From positions 11,020,806 to 11,084,805 of the forward strand of contig NC_049996.1 of the NCBI RefSeq assembly GCF_000003815.2: a DNA stretch of 64,000 bases, in the 5' to 3' direction. Numbering within the stretch: position 1 is the stretch's first letter; each line of letters starts with the position of its first letter. Shown here piece by piece: positions 37,901 to 48,344 of the stretch. The DNA comes from Branchiostoma floridae. Its lineage: Eukaryota; Chordata; Leptocardii; Amphioxiformes; Branchiostomatidae. Both the position numbers and the translations under genes were made by a program. The notes below the pieces were generated by a model. The model did not search any database and was not told where the DNA came from. It worked only from the letters and a program-made list of their open reading frames with translations.

Positions 37901-40900
37901 GGAAGACTTGCGTATGATAGGCTTTTTTACGCTTCATAGTGCAACACTGGTACTTTCAGGGCTGAGGCTTCACCATAAAAGTTATAACCTAAACACGCGC
38001 CTGCCTATAGACAGTGAGTAAGCCACCTTTTTGTCTAGGTTCATTTTTCGACCACAATATGTACGACGAAAAGGTCAGATACTGTTCTTTCAATTGTTCT
38101 CTTTTCTGCGAAAGACAGAGTTTCTGGAGTTGATAGTAATTCTGGCCGGTCCAGTTATTCTCCAAGCAGATCCTACAATGCACACTCCTAGGTCGGCTAC
38201 ACTTCTTTGCCAGAATGTGTTGTGCTACCGTAGGATCTGCTTGGAGAGTAGGCCCGGTAGCATGCCTGCGAACCCTCCATTACAGCAGTGTGTCCCACCT
38301 CCGGGAGGGGTCCTTCTCCGGGTTAATAACACACATCGTAATTCTTTTTCCACCCGCCGTCAGAACCTCCTGCCCTTTCTCGTCAGTCCCAAACGATCCT
38401 GACCACGCCAAACTTTTCTCACAGTAACCTCACACAGATTAATTGTAAACGCTACTTTGCCAGCATGGAAACAACTCCAATCCGAGAAAGAAAACAAAGC
38501 AATTTCCTTTGCCTAACATACAATCACAGCTGTCAACCATCCATACTACGGCTTTAATGAAGATCCATGAAGATAAATCGGGTCATGTTTTGGTCTTAAG
38601 TCACCCCCGCAGCCAGTCTGACCTCTCCCTGCTTCTACAGATCGTGTCTGACAGGACCACGAGGCCGAAATCCTCCTTCTTGCTTTAAACCAACTTTTAT
38701 CTGCAAAACGAGAGACTCCCGTAGGGTTTACACGGTACAGATCAGAGGAGATAAACGGGTTGTCCCTCCTCCCCTACACAGAACAGACCCTGCCCCGGCC
38801 CGTAACACGTCTCTCTGCGGTTCCTTATTTCTGATAAAATCCTCATCTAGAGTTTCTTCTCCCGGGTTAGCCCATAAGGGCTCGGCTTGATCCTCGCGAC
38901 AGGGGGCTAACCCCTCTCCAACCACCGCCGGTCCTTACCGAGCACACCGCTCTGACACAGAACGATCACGTAACATCGATGTACTGTTCTCTATTCGTTT
39001 CGACACGCACTGAAATTGCATTGCAAGTGTGGTGCGCCCACTGCGGGATAATGAGTTTTAGATTGGGACTGCCTACCACCCTCCCTCCGCTACCAAAGTC
39101 CTATTACAGCAATGAACTAGATACACCCCATCTGTGGTGGCGCGTATCCATTCTCAAGGTCTTGATAAGATTATGGGAACTCCTATATCCCTGAAACCGC
39201 ACGACAACAGTGGAGAAATGTCTAGAATGTTACTGTTGTGTTGAAGGACGAACGGGACTTCAACTCGCGACTTTTGGTACCACATAGATGGAGAGAGGAT
39301 ACTGTGAATGTGAAAATGCTTGCGGTTCAATGCGAATTCGAAACATTTCCCTTTTTTAGTTTTAGAGTAAAACCATGCAGTTTCAACTGCAAAACTTAAA
39401 CGGAGAACATTCTCTCTACAGCGAAATTCAACCCCGGTGAACATCTCCCTCTTTACAGTATTGCTATAACTGTATATTAATCGTTAAAACTGTATAACTG
39501 TTATAACTTGTGTACCAGTTTGCACTAACCTTTGCTAGCGATCTGAGTGAGGTGCGGGTTCTTGTTCTTGGTCTCCAGGTTGGAACAGTTCCATCGGTGG
39601 TTCTTGAACTGCCACTGGCACTCGTGAATGGCGATCTGCACGCCCTGTATGGCCGCCGCCGTCACGTCGGGGTACTCGTAACACAGTTGGAGCTGCTTCT
39701 TACTGAGTCCGGGGAAGGTTCGGCACACGGTGTTGGCGTTCAGCACAGGGTCTTCCGGAATCTTCAGGCCCAGGATGTCGTTCCCTGTGGCCCTGCGTTA
39801 CACCACCACCGAGAAAAAACATAGAAATAATCACTCTACAAACCGAACTTAAGATTGCTTAAATCGTTAAGACTAAAATCTAAAATGTATGGCTAAAATG
39901 TAGGTAGAAGCCGCTTAATTGCACGGCCTATTTGCCAGTGAATTTCGTGCAATTAACCGGCTGGTGCAACCGCACTGTGTTTGTGATTTTGAGATTCCGT
40001 GCAGTTAACTCAAGTATGCGTTAATCCGTTGTGCAGTTAACTGGCTTCTACTATACTATACTTGTGTGAACAATAACACAAAATGTTTTACTAGGTCACG
40101 AATTACACGAGAACAGTGAACAAAACGCCTTTTGAAATCGTCTCTCCCTATAAACTACACTGCATGTGAGCTTGGAGCAGACAGAAGCGGTTAAAGGGGT
40201 CGAAACGTGTCTGAGGTTTTCCTGTTGTATTTGTTGTCGTGTTTATTTGTTTTCCCAACAAACCACCACGACGTAACCCGCCTTTTCCCGGACACGCGGT
40301 GATATGCTAATAAACAAACCATAGAAAAAGCCACGTGCCGCAAAACCATTAAGTACACCCGTGTTGAGATAATGGTAATTCGAAGTTTTAGGCTACGCTA
40401 GAGTTTTTCTAATTTCACGGCTGAGAGAGAGACAGATAGACAACGAGTCAGTCATAGCACGGTTAATCGGTTCTGACTGGAATGTGGAAGGTCGCCCTCA
40501 AGTCGTCTGAACTTCTCTGATACTAAACTTGAAACTGTGAAAAATTGGGGGCATCGCCCGAAAGACAGCAAAGTGTCTTCGCCGGTGGGCTGGATACTGG
40601 CCCCAGATAAGGCGCAATACGATCAATCACACGGCTTGGCTGGAGGCTTGCTTCTTCCCAGCACCCTTCCCCTGTCCTGCAAACTCGCACTGTTCTTACA
40701 AAATACTAAAAGTGTCCGGCACAATCAGGAAAACCTTTGAAGCATCCCTCCGACGGACGCACAAACAGGTCAACTGGACCAGACCTAATCGATTTAAAAC
40801 GTTGTTCTACCAGCCCCGTTTATTTGCCCATTTTCGCTTCCGCAGTGGAACAGGGTGAAAATTGAATGTTGAGGCGTGAGGCATGCATACTACCCGGGGA

Positions 40901-41440
40901 GCCCCGGTCAGGGAGAACCGGGAAAATAAGGGGAAAACAGTCGCTTCAAGCGGAGACAATTGATTCTCCCGACGTCTCTATGTCCACTGCACCTATTGTC
41001 TCTGTGTGTGTAGCAAGCAGCACGTACGTACACGTACAGAATGTCTCGGGCCTACAAACCGCGCTAGACTACCAAGTAGTACTAAGTCTTCCGAGTTGGT
41101 GCTGTACGGACATACCACCCGAAATCAAATTTTGCCCTCTCCGCCCTGCTTTCTAAAGTATGCTAATAAAATGAAGCGATTGGGTGGTCAAGCAAGAAAG
41201 TGGAATGTTTGCGTGGACACCGAAGCCGGACACAAGCAGGGTCTAGCGTTACGTCCGTGCCTGTCCGCCCCTGCCGACCTAGACCCTACCTTCTCGGGAG
41301 ACACGCGTTAACTACAGCTTACGGACCTGTAAAAAACACAGTGTATCATTACAGTAGGTTTTCGGACCAGACACCGTCCTATCTTACCTCAGTTCGGGCA
41401 CCAGGCTAAGCAGGACCCAGAAAAGTATCGTTCTCCACAT
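12618..41440 (-). CDS. Wnt10: Wnt10, secreted lipid-modified signalling ligand, four coding exons
   Basis: Wnt ligand of the Wnt10 subfamily, acting through Frizzled/LRP receptors. Coding exons are 41440-41388, 39792-39530, 30768-30374 and 13079-12618. Junction phases are 2, 1 and 0 and all agree, giving 390 residues. Seen: a short hydrophobic signal peptide (1-17); N22DILGLKIP and ANTVC, typical of the Wnt10 N terminus; an N-glycosylation site at N86 in RWNCS; a Gly/Pro-rich insert at about 141-195; then WSWGGC, FLDSRE and [17 protein letters not shown] places the palmitoleoylated serine at S253. The C-terminal cysteine-rich finger ends [11 protein letters not shown], almost the vertebrate Wnt10 ending. 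In many bilaterians Wnt10 neighbours Wnt6 and Wnt1; neither is inside this window. All hallmark residues are present, so the gene looks functional. Confidence 0.95.
13306..13353. repeat. 24-bp tandem duplication
   Basis: Two adjacent copies containing TTTGGAAACGGTCAGACGTT. Confidence 0.75.
15477..15582. mobile_element. 106-bp MITE with 9-bp target duplication
   Basis: Ends TACTGTCCAAGCAG and CTGCTTGGAGAGTA are inverted repeats like those of the 3989-4119 element. Flanks GTGGCAGTA (15468-15476) and CTGGCAGTA (15583-15591) form a 9-bp target duplication with one mismatch. Interior sequence is not conserved with the other copies. Confidence 0.7.
16945..16993. repeat. (TAC)n microsatellite
   Basis: About ten ACT/TAC triplets with TTC interruptions. 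Confidence 0.85.
17795..17864. repeat. (AG)n-rich microsatellite
   Basis: Interrupted AG dinucleotide repeats. Confidence 0.8.
19907..19932. repeat. TTGAC pentanucleotide repeat
   Basis: About five copies of GACTT in a row. Confidence 0.8.
20785..20901. other. Assembly gap (117 N)
   Basis: A run of N within Wnt10 intron 3. Frames that cross it are meaningless. Confidence 1.
23985..24170. repeat. Dispersed repeat with CTTCGCC motif
   Basis: Contains CAGACAGACAGACAGACA followed by ATAACCTTTTGGCGAAGGT. A reverse-oriented relative starts at about 50819 (ACCTTCGCCAGAAGGTTATG). Non-coding; a family likely present in many copies in the genome, but only these were seen here. Confidence 0.5.
25985..26562 (+). 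other. GC-rich open stretch in Wnt10 intron 3, doubtful
   Basis: A stop-free run of 188 codons in a GC-rich patch that contrasts with the AT-rich intron around it. The frame opens at TTG, not ATG (first ATG is at 26041). No domain or hydrophobic pattern is recognised, and other frames are also open for long stretches. More likely a CpG-rich regulatory patch or old repeat than a gene. Confidence 0.2.
30374..30768 (-). CDS. Wnt10: Wnt10 coding exon 3 with Gly/Pro-rich insert
   Basis: 395 nt, acceptor GCCGCAG/GTATC after a pyrimidine tract, donor CGGCTG/GTAAGT. Encodes residues 106-237 ([22 protein letters not shown], the Gly/Pro insert, [13 protein letters not shown]). Confidence 0.95.
31225..31290 (+). 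promoter_or_regulatory. YY1-like motif and possible cryptic promoter in Wnt10 intron 2
   Basis: CCAAGATGGCGGAC (31270-31283) is a near-perfect YY1 site of the kind found just after TATA-less start sites. GGCATGCCGGGAGTT lies about 30 bp upstream. The ATG inside the YY1 site opens a frame of only about 12 codons. It lies antisense to Wnt10, about 0.5 kb upstream of exon 3. Motif-based. Confidence 0.25.
34419..34465. mobile_element. Half of a fold-back element (core family)
   Basis: TTTCTACTATTTTTCCAGCA followed by CCTATGGAGCCAGGTAGAG matches the right arm of the elements at 46993, 55551 and 59000. No left arm was found nearby. Confidence 0.5.
37020..37760. repeat. Complex tandem array in Wnt10 intron 2
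   Basis: Eight copies of a core GTGAAACACGTTCATATCT, each followed by variable spacers. One spacer type contains ACTGTACCAATAGATCA and GGGCAGGTACTTTGGA; a shorter one (about 42 bp) contains GCTGTAGGAGTATATATCA. Unit lengths vary from about 42 to 140 bp, so this is a higher-order rather than a simple repeat. Confidence 0.85.
38156..38250. mobile_element. 95-bp MITE of the CTCCAAGCAG family
   Basis: Terminal inverted repeats of 21 bp (starting TATTCTCCAAGCAGATCC; right end TAGGATCTGCTTGGAGAGTA) with one mismatch. No flanking duplication could be identified. Confidence 0.7.
39530..39792 (-). CDS. Wnt10: Wnt10 coding exon 2
   Basis: 263 nt, acceptor CGCAG/GGCC and donor AAAG/GTTAGT. Encodes residues 18-106 including [17 protein letters not shown], the six-residue HECQWQ and RWNCS. 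Confidence 0.95.
39793..41387 (-). other. Wnt10: Wnt10 intron 1, 1.6 kb
   Basis: Contains a small mariner/Tigger-like MITE (39905-40050). No other feature was recognised. Confidence 0.6.
39905..40050. mobile_element. Small mariner/Tigger-like MITE
   Basis: Inverted ends TAGAAGCCGCTTAATTGCAC and GTGCAGTTAACTGGCTTCTA bracket 146 bp. The TA dinucleotides at both ends fit a TA target site. Internal GTGCAATTAACCGGCT repeats the terminal motif. Confidence 0.55.
41388..41440 (-). CDS. Wnt10: Wnt10 coding exon 1 (signal peptide)
   Basis: 53 nt: ATG and a hydrophobic run (residues [17 protein letters not shown]), ending CTGAG/GTAAGA in phase 2. Found by phase match to exon 2; too short to show as a long frame. 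The upstream sequence is GC-rich, as expected of a 5' UTR or promoter. Confidence 0.85.
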
Positions 41441-41760
41441 TGTTATAGTAAGGCATCGCAGCGGCGAAGGCAGAAGGTGGTGTAAGGCATATCCCGTCGT
41501 GGTGGCGGCCTAGCGCCGTCCTTAATTGGAGGGTCCGTCCCGGCCCCGCTGCACTTCTCTCCCGAGCCAAATTCCCAGGTCCCGCGCGGCGGCACACCTC
41601 GCCAACAAATGTAGTAATCCAGAAGGGTTCTCTCCAACTTGAACGCACGCCAAGGAAACACTGTCTCCTCCTCTGCCGGTATCGGGCAGGGCCGCTAGTC
41701 TAACAAAGACCCCTGTGCCCTCACCAACTCTCGCACCGCGAGTTCCTCAACTCGTCTGAC
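41441..41760 (-). promoter_or_regulatory. Wnt10: Probable Wnt10 5' UTR and promoter region
   Basis: GC-rich sequence directly upstream of the Wnt10 ATG, contrasting with the AT-rich surroundings. It has a CCAAT box on the Wnt10 strand (near 41525) and no TATA box. Position is the main support. Confidence 0.35.
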
Positions 41761-42039
41761 GGGGAAGAACCCAACACCGACCGGTCAGTCTGTACGTGTC
41801 GTGTGCACCACCACAATCGCCCCAAGGAAAACCCTCATCACACCAACAGGGTGGGACTCGAGACCGTAACCACACGTTCTCTTGTGTTGTTAGTCATCGA
41901 GGAAAGTTGCTCCGGTTAGCACGCGTTCCTGGTGGCACTATTAGGGAATACCCAACAGCCTGCTAGGAGAGGACTGATCTAAATGGATAGGCACTGACTG
42001 TTGTTTCGTCTCAGCGTGACCAACACTTAAAGAGAGACC

Positions 42040-42190
42040 TCCCGGGCCTTCTGAAAACAGCTGTCTGGTTCGGGTCCACTGGATCTTCTCAGGGAACGAA
42101 AGGTCGCGAGTTCGAGTCCCGTCTGTCGTCACGCGGCTGACTTGCGTGGAACAAAAACGGGTTTTAGTCCTGAGAATGGGACATTAAACA
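42040..42190 (+). repeat. Possible tRNA-like SINE fragment
   Basis: GGTCGCGAGTTCGAGTCCCG (42101-42120) fits the B-box of RNA polymerase III promoters, but no clear A-box or cloverleaf could be formed. Confidence 0.3.
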
Positions 42191-42637
42191 GATGCTATAC
42201 AATTATCTAAAGCAATATCATTTTCAAACGACACCTAGCATTTCCATCTTGCTATTGCAGCATTTCAGTGCATTTTCTAGAGACATAACTTTGTCACAGT
42301 CTGTGAGTTCTGCCAAGTAGACTTTAGGATTAGGTACCCAAGTTTCTGGTGACAAGAAGGGACATGTTCCTTAGTGATGTAAACCGGGAGATGATCTCAG
42401 TTGGCCCACAGTCGACCCATCCTCGCACTCTGATTGGCTGGCGTAGCGCAGAGCGATGTAACTCAAGAAATTTCTCAGGGCTGGGTCCGACTTAATTTGC
42501 GTTTCACGGGGATAAGGAAAACAGGCTCAGCTTTGATGGCTTCTTAATTGGCAATATCAATGGTGTGCGGCCGGGGCTATCCAGGGCTGAGGCCGAAACG
42601 ATCAGGTGGCCTCGTCTGATCACGGCCGCGGCCATCG

Positions 42638-42853
42638 TAACTGGGTACCGCCTGGACCCGTCCTACCGCCTACCCTTAATTACAAAACCTGCCACAAAGT
42701 CACGATTCCTAGTATTCAAGCAGATGTTGGAAGGGGGGACCTTTTCTGACAAGTGAACGGTTACCGTAACCGGGTACCGCCTGGACCCGTCATACCGCCC
42801 CCTTAATTACAAAACCTGCCACAAAGTCACGATTCCTAATATTCAAGCAGATA
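42638..42853. repeat. Direct duplication of about 88 bp
   Basis: 42638-42727 and 42766-42853 both carry GGGTACCGCCTGGACCCGTC followed by CTTAATTACAAAACCTGCCA and ATTCAAGCAGAT, with a few differences. Confidence 0.8.
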
Positions 42854-43604
42854 TGTCAATGAATGAACTTAATTACTCCACAATGTTACAGGATACAACG
42901 TACGCAACAGCTACTAAACTACATACAGATACAGTATAACAAAATATCATCAGTAACATTATGGGAAGGGGGGACTTTTTCTTTACAGGTAAACGAGGAG
43001 GCCAGGGTTACGATTTCCCCTGTGAAGTAAGACCGTAAAGAGCTGAAGTTCCAAAGGAAACCGCCGAATCTATACTTGCTTGTCGTTGGGCTACAATCAT
43101 AATATTTTTTGAAAAGATGTATCAACATCACAAAAACCTACATGTTTAAATCAAAAAGCAACAAACAAAACAAATAATTGTACTGTAAACATAACCATGG
43201 TCAAGGACATCATAATTGCTTACATAAAAGGCGGGAACCGTTGAGAAGAATAGTCATCAGTAGGACTATGCCTTGTTCTTGGTCTGACACTACCTTCACC
43301 TGTCCCCAAGTAACCTCAGAAAAGACATATAGTCTCAGAAGATATACCTGACACTTGAGAATTGAATTACAGCTAGAAACAGACAGGAGCTCCGCTCTGT
43401 CGCTCTATCACCGAGACAAAGGAACGTGTGGTGCTTTTCCAATCGTTCTACCACTTTAAATCGTATTTCATCCCATGTGTTATCATAATTACAACGTATG
43501 TAACTTATTAAGTCATGTCAAGTTTAATTATTATGTTTGCCTAAACACATAGTTTTTTGCTCCGTTTCTTCCTCTACTTCTTCTTCTCCAAACAGATACC
43601 GGGA

Positions 43605-43810
43605 TACCGCTAAATACATTTAAGTTCGCTGGGATTTAATTTCGCGGTAGCGGGAAAAATGACTTTTCGCGGTGGTTTTAAGTTCGCGGTAGCACCATGC
43701 ACTGTAGCCTCTTATTGCCATGGAAAAATGTTCGCGGTGGTTTTAAGTTCGCCGTGAAGCGGTTTGACCGCGAATATTAGACCAACGCGAAAGTTTCTGC
43801 ATTTACAGTA
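43605..43810. mobile_element. Fold-back MITE, CTGTAAATGCA family, copy 1
   Basis: The inner arms repeat TTCGCGGTGGTTTTAAGTTCG in both orientations. The right end reads TGCATTTACAGTA. Homologous to 45093-45304 in the opposite orientation; the left end is diverged. Confidence 0.75.
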
Positions 43811-43814
43811 AGGT

Positions 43815-44020
43815 CAATGGTCTGGGCCAGACGGCTGTCACCATGGTAACTGGTATGGTAGCAGTCGTCCTATGTTGTACGCTTTCATTATTCCGTTTAG
43901 CGAGTGGCAGGGCAGAGCTGGAGGGGCTGGTCACCATGTATATGAATATGTTTGAGTACGAATACACGTAGCAGTAGTTTGTAAGGCTAGACCATGTGAA
44001 GACATACAGTATTTGCAATT
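43815..44020. repeat. Dispersed repeat shared with the reductase intron
   Basis: Contains GCTGTCACCATGGTAACTGG, GAGTGGCAGGGCAGAGCTGG and GGCTAGACCATGTGAAG. These match in order the sequence at 55117-55290. Confidence 0.65.
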
Positions 44021-45092
44021 GTCGTCTTGTTTTTTAATCAGATTTGCTTTTCTCATCCTTAACCCATAGGAATAAGAAAAATGCCTTGAAACTAAAAAGC
44101 AAGAGTACTTTTGATGGATTAAAATTGTCATATCTTCCTATTTGCAGCCTTGTTGACCGTTCTTGGTCTGACACTGCCCTCACGTGTCCCCAAGTAACCC
44201 AAGAAAAGATATATACTTTCACTAAATACACCTGACACTTGAGAATTGAATTACAGAAACAGACAGGAACTCTGCTCTGTCGCGCTATTACAGGCACAAA
44301 GGAGCATGCGGCAGTTTTCCAATCGTTCCACCACTTTAAGCCGTATTTCATCCCATATGTTATCATAATTACAACGTATGTAACTTCTAAACTCTCATCA
44401 ATTTTAATTACTATTTGTTACGTTTGTGGCATTATGTGTGGCGGAATAAGATGGTTTTGAAACTAGACAGCAAAGGAACTTTGAAACGATGTTGATGGAT
44501 GAAGACTGACATATCTTCCTGTTTGCAGCCTTGTTGGCCGTTCTTTCTGACTTTTTCCAAATCGAACCGAACGTTGTCTTAAAAGAATGCACAAGGGTCT
44601 AATGGTTCGCACTTGGAGTGGTAACGTAACGACAGGTGCGTATAATTGCAGACATCTTGTACTGATGAGTCCTCATGTTGAAAAATTGGCAATGGCTGGG
44701 ACCGTGGAGTACACCTGGCCATGCCATGCCGCGATGTCTGAGTCTACGCCGTATGTTCTCGTTGTACAAATTAGGTACAAAGCCACAGGGTGATCTCACA
44801 ATGACGCGCCACCCTTGGAGAGCTGCAGGCTGCGTTCATTACCTACAGCACGAACTTCAACTTTTCCCAACTTCTGCCGCCATGACTCACCTCATGATGC
44901 TGACTCAGTAGCCAATCAGCGCCGCGGGTTGTCTCTCCAAGACTCTATGAATGGGAGAAGTGGTAAAGGAAAGACGAAAAAATACATCAGACTTTGCGCA
45001 GCTGAAAATATGTCCTAAAACGTAAGCCCCGATCTTTATACAGGGCTGAGTTTGCTCCATAGGAAATATTTCTCTTGTCTTGGCTTGGGGAA

Positions 45093-45304
45093 TACTGTAA
45101 ATGCAGAAGCTTTCGCTTTGGTTTAATGTTCGTGGTTTTCGCGGTTGACCCTTCACCGCGAACTTAAAACCACCGCGAACATTTTTTCATAACAGTAAGA
45201 GACTACAGTGCATGATGCTACCGCGAACTTAAAACCACCGCGAAAAGTCCCTTTTCCCGCTACCGCGAAATTAAATATCTGCGAACTTAGATGCATTTAC
45301 AGTA
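45093..45304. mobile_element. Fold-back MITE, CTGTAAATGCA family, copy 2
   Basis: 212 bp bounded by TACTGTAAATGCA and TGCATTTACAGTA. The ends fit a TA target duplication with a CTGTAAATGCA terminal repeat. Inner arms carry CCGCGAACTTAAAACCACCG. Confidence 0.85.
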
Positions 45305-45448
45305 GTTTGGCCATCCTAGGGCCTGTCCAGCCGCCATAGGCACGGTGCACCTGCCGCGGCTGTCCGGCAGCCTAACGGGACAGAGACAGGTGCATGACCC
45401 CTAACTCCGCCCACCGGACTCTTCTCATATGCCCTGCCTAGCAACTAC

Positions 45449-45568
45449 CAGGCTACCAGGCTCCGCAGGTCGCTGTAAAATAGTAGAGATAGGCCAGATA
45501 AGACAGAAAACACGCCAGAGGAGTTAGATGGGAGATGAGTAGTTTGCGACTATTTTTCCGACTACCTA
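45449..45568. mobile_element. Diverged fold-back element (core family)
   Basis: The left arm TACCAGGCTCCGCAGGTCGC with AAAATAGTAGAGAT and a degraded right arm (GCGACTATTTTTCC) match the core of the elements at 46993, 55551 and 59000. Confidence 0.5.
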
Positions 45569-46992
45569 AGTGCTTAGGCCAGGCCAGCTCCTCTCCGTAA
45601 AGTATCTCCATGTCACACAGTCCTGTGTTCTACTTTCCGCAGTCTTAAATCTGGTCCTTCCAACTCTTAGGAGGTTTAACACGTAGTCTTTGGGTTTTGG
45701 AACTCCTGTTGTTCTCACATATATCACACCAAGTATTTATTTACATCTACTCGGGAAGAAAGATACGGCATGTGCCCTCTAGCAGCTTTCTTTAGAACTG
45801 CAGGGTTCTTTTAATTGCAGAAACAGGACAAGTCAAGATGGTATAGATGAAATTTGTTCTGTAAAGATTGCCATGGCATTAAGCTTGTTTTTTAGCGTTG
45901 TAGACAGGTTTTTAGGTCATCGTCTATTCTAACGGGTCCAGTATGCGCTGTTGGAAGAGCCGGACAGGTGGGGCAGGGTGGGTGAGTTGTGATGTGCGTG
46001 CTCGGCGGTAACGAGCTGCTTTGGTCAGTTCCGATCCACTGACCTCCGCTGGACACTGCTGTCCAACACTGGCCCACACATGGTCGGTGTGAAAACGTCT
46101 GGATTTGACATTTCGCCTCGTTACTGACTACATTGATGTAGCTACGTTTTATATATACACTTAAAATTATCCAGCATATTTCATTGTATAAGATGAGATC
46201 TGCCATTAGGTAAAGTATGTATTAGCTAACATGAAAATTGAAGGGTATATTGTGATGTCTTTTAATAATGTGTATTTAAAGGGGCTACTATCCATTGTCA
46301 TGATATCTTTTCATCAAAAATACCATAACCGTTACTCACGGCGGAAGTATAGTTATTGAGAATTTTTCGCATCCAAGAAGTCATACAATATGGCACAAGT
46401 TAGCGCCGCACACAGCGTCATGAGAGAACAAAAATTCAAACTAAAGACCGTTAGATCGGCGACACTGATCCCCAATCATTCCAAGCTTAGGACCGGCCCG
46501 CAAATTGGCCAACAATCCTCCGGACTTTGTCGGATCTTGTCGGAATGCGGTAATAATATGGTACAAATTAGACCAATAGATGGCCTTGCACAGGAGATTA
46601 CATTATTGTAGAGAATGTCGTGTGGGTCCCGTGACTTCCTAGAAACGGAAAGTGGCACATGGAGGTTGAAATCTGATACCCTCATTATGGAGTTGGCTTT
46701 AAAACTGAATCGTATTTCCTGCCGTAAAGACATGTCAAAGACGTTTGAAGGTCATTACGATAGATTCGGGCTTCCTGGCATGGACCACATACGCGGAAAG
46801 AAGATAGACTGAATGGGAGAAGTGGTAAAGGGAAGGCGCAAAAGCACATCAGACTTTGCGTTGCTAAAAACTTCTTAAAGGGTTGACTTTGCGCCATATG
46901 AAACCAGCAAAGATCGTGCAGTCTGACAATGAACAAGAGATTACGGTCACCGGCCTTATTGTTGCCAAAAATGTCCATTAGAGCTCGTCTGC

Positions 46993-47174
46993 TAGCCTCT
47001 ACCAGGCTCCGCGGATCGTAGATAGTAGAAAATGGACGCCAGGGGAGTCAGTACGCGGCCTCCGTGGGTCGTGTACTGACTCCTCTGGCCGGCCGACTCG
47101 CCTATCGCACTATTGACTCTATTTGTCCAATTTCTACTATTTGACTAGCGATCCACGGAGCCTGGTCGAGGCTA
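46993..47174. mobile_element. 182-bp fold-back MITE with perfect 9-bp target duplication
   Basis: Terminal repeats begin TAGCCTCTACCAGGCTCCG. The element is flanked by CTCGTCTGC at 46984-46992 and 47175-47183. The inner palindrome contains AGTCAGTACGCGGCC and GTGTACTGACTCC. Its ends are homologous to the inner cores of the TAA-type elements at 55551 and 59000. Confidence 0.85.
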
Positions 47175-48344
47175 CTCGTCTGCCGATGGATTTTCCTGTT
47201 GTATTTTAAAGAAAGTTCTGGAAGTGAATCATGCCAGTTAAAGCTCACTCCTACGGGGATATCTATCTAATAAGCGTCCGGTAGCCACAATAATAACTCT
47301 GACTCACGACATATCCCCGGGACCACCATGCATGCAACATTTTTTTTACAAAAGCACGAATTACAGATCGTCCAGACTGACAAGCAACTTCCTGACTTTG
47401 TATAAGTATCAGGAAGTGGACAGGACGCTGTTCTTCTTTGGCTCCAATTCAACAGTCTTCACTCCACAAAAACACTGTGATTTGCTGTATGTCTGTCCGC
47501 ATTATGACGTCATCTTCGCATCCCATAGGGGGGCCTTATTCTCCGAGCATATAGGACCCCTCTAGGGAGCAATGCCCTCGCTCTGTACAACGCGCATGTG
47601 TGAGACAAATGAGTTCACAGGTGGTGGTTGGAGACGACAAAGCCCAGTCTCTCTAGGGGTGACCTGGTCCAGAACGTCGCAGATGTGGAGGCAGCTTTGC
47701 TTGATATGCGGGTATATTGGCCGAGCTGCCAACTTCCATTACACAACTACAGTAGCAGTTGTTTTCCTGAAGGCTTTTTGGCAGAGCGCAGCTTGAGCTT
47801 GGGGATCCAATTTCACGCGATTTATTTTTCTCTTCAAGTCAAATGTCGTGCAGCGCGTACTTTTTTGTTGTGAGACAATGTCGGTCTAAAGTCGGTACAA
47901 GCACCGCGTTGTTTCATTGCACAAAGGCAATGGTCCATTTGTAAGCTTTCAAACATGTACTTCACACAGACTTTGTTTCAGAACGTTAACCCGGACAATG
48001 CACATTCAGAAGAAGTAATAAAAGCGTGATTAGAAGATGAAATATCTAACAGCAGAGTGGGTCTCTAACGTAAAAGGACTATGTCTGTATGACAACTTAT
48101 TTTCCCCTCAGTCTTTTCCACTATTCCATAGTCAATACATAAGAAAAAGTATGTGAATGATACGCTGAACAAGACGACACATTTGACAACATTTGTGATG
48201 TAGATATCCTACCACAAGCCCCATATATCTGATGAACATTATATCAAGTCATCACTTTTGATATAAAACATATCAGAATACAGAGTGAGAATGATCATAA
48301 ATAACGGGTGGAGTTAAACAATTATACAATAGTGTAGGGCAATG

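Larger units (their letters stand above)
30769..39529 (-). other. Wnt10: Wnt10 intron 2, 8.8 kb
   Basis: No other gene recognised. It contains a YY1-like promoter patch near 31.25 kb, half of a fold-back element at 34419-34465, a tandem array at 37.04-37.71 kb and a 95-bp MITE at 38156-38250. Confidence 0.6.
43268..44425. repeat. Direct duplication of about 260 bp
   Basis: Two diverged copies (about 43268-43530 and 44153-44415) share GTTCTTGGTCTGACACT, TGACACTTGAGAATTGAATT and ATCATAATTACAACGTATGT. A third, partial copy of the start lies at 44500-44550. Confidence 0.75.
44943..46870. repeat. Pair of about 70-bp direct repeats
   Basis: GAATGGGAGAAGTGGTAAAG with following ACATCAGACTTTGCG occurs at about 44948-45015 and 46811-46875. 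Confidence 0.6.
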
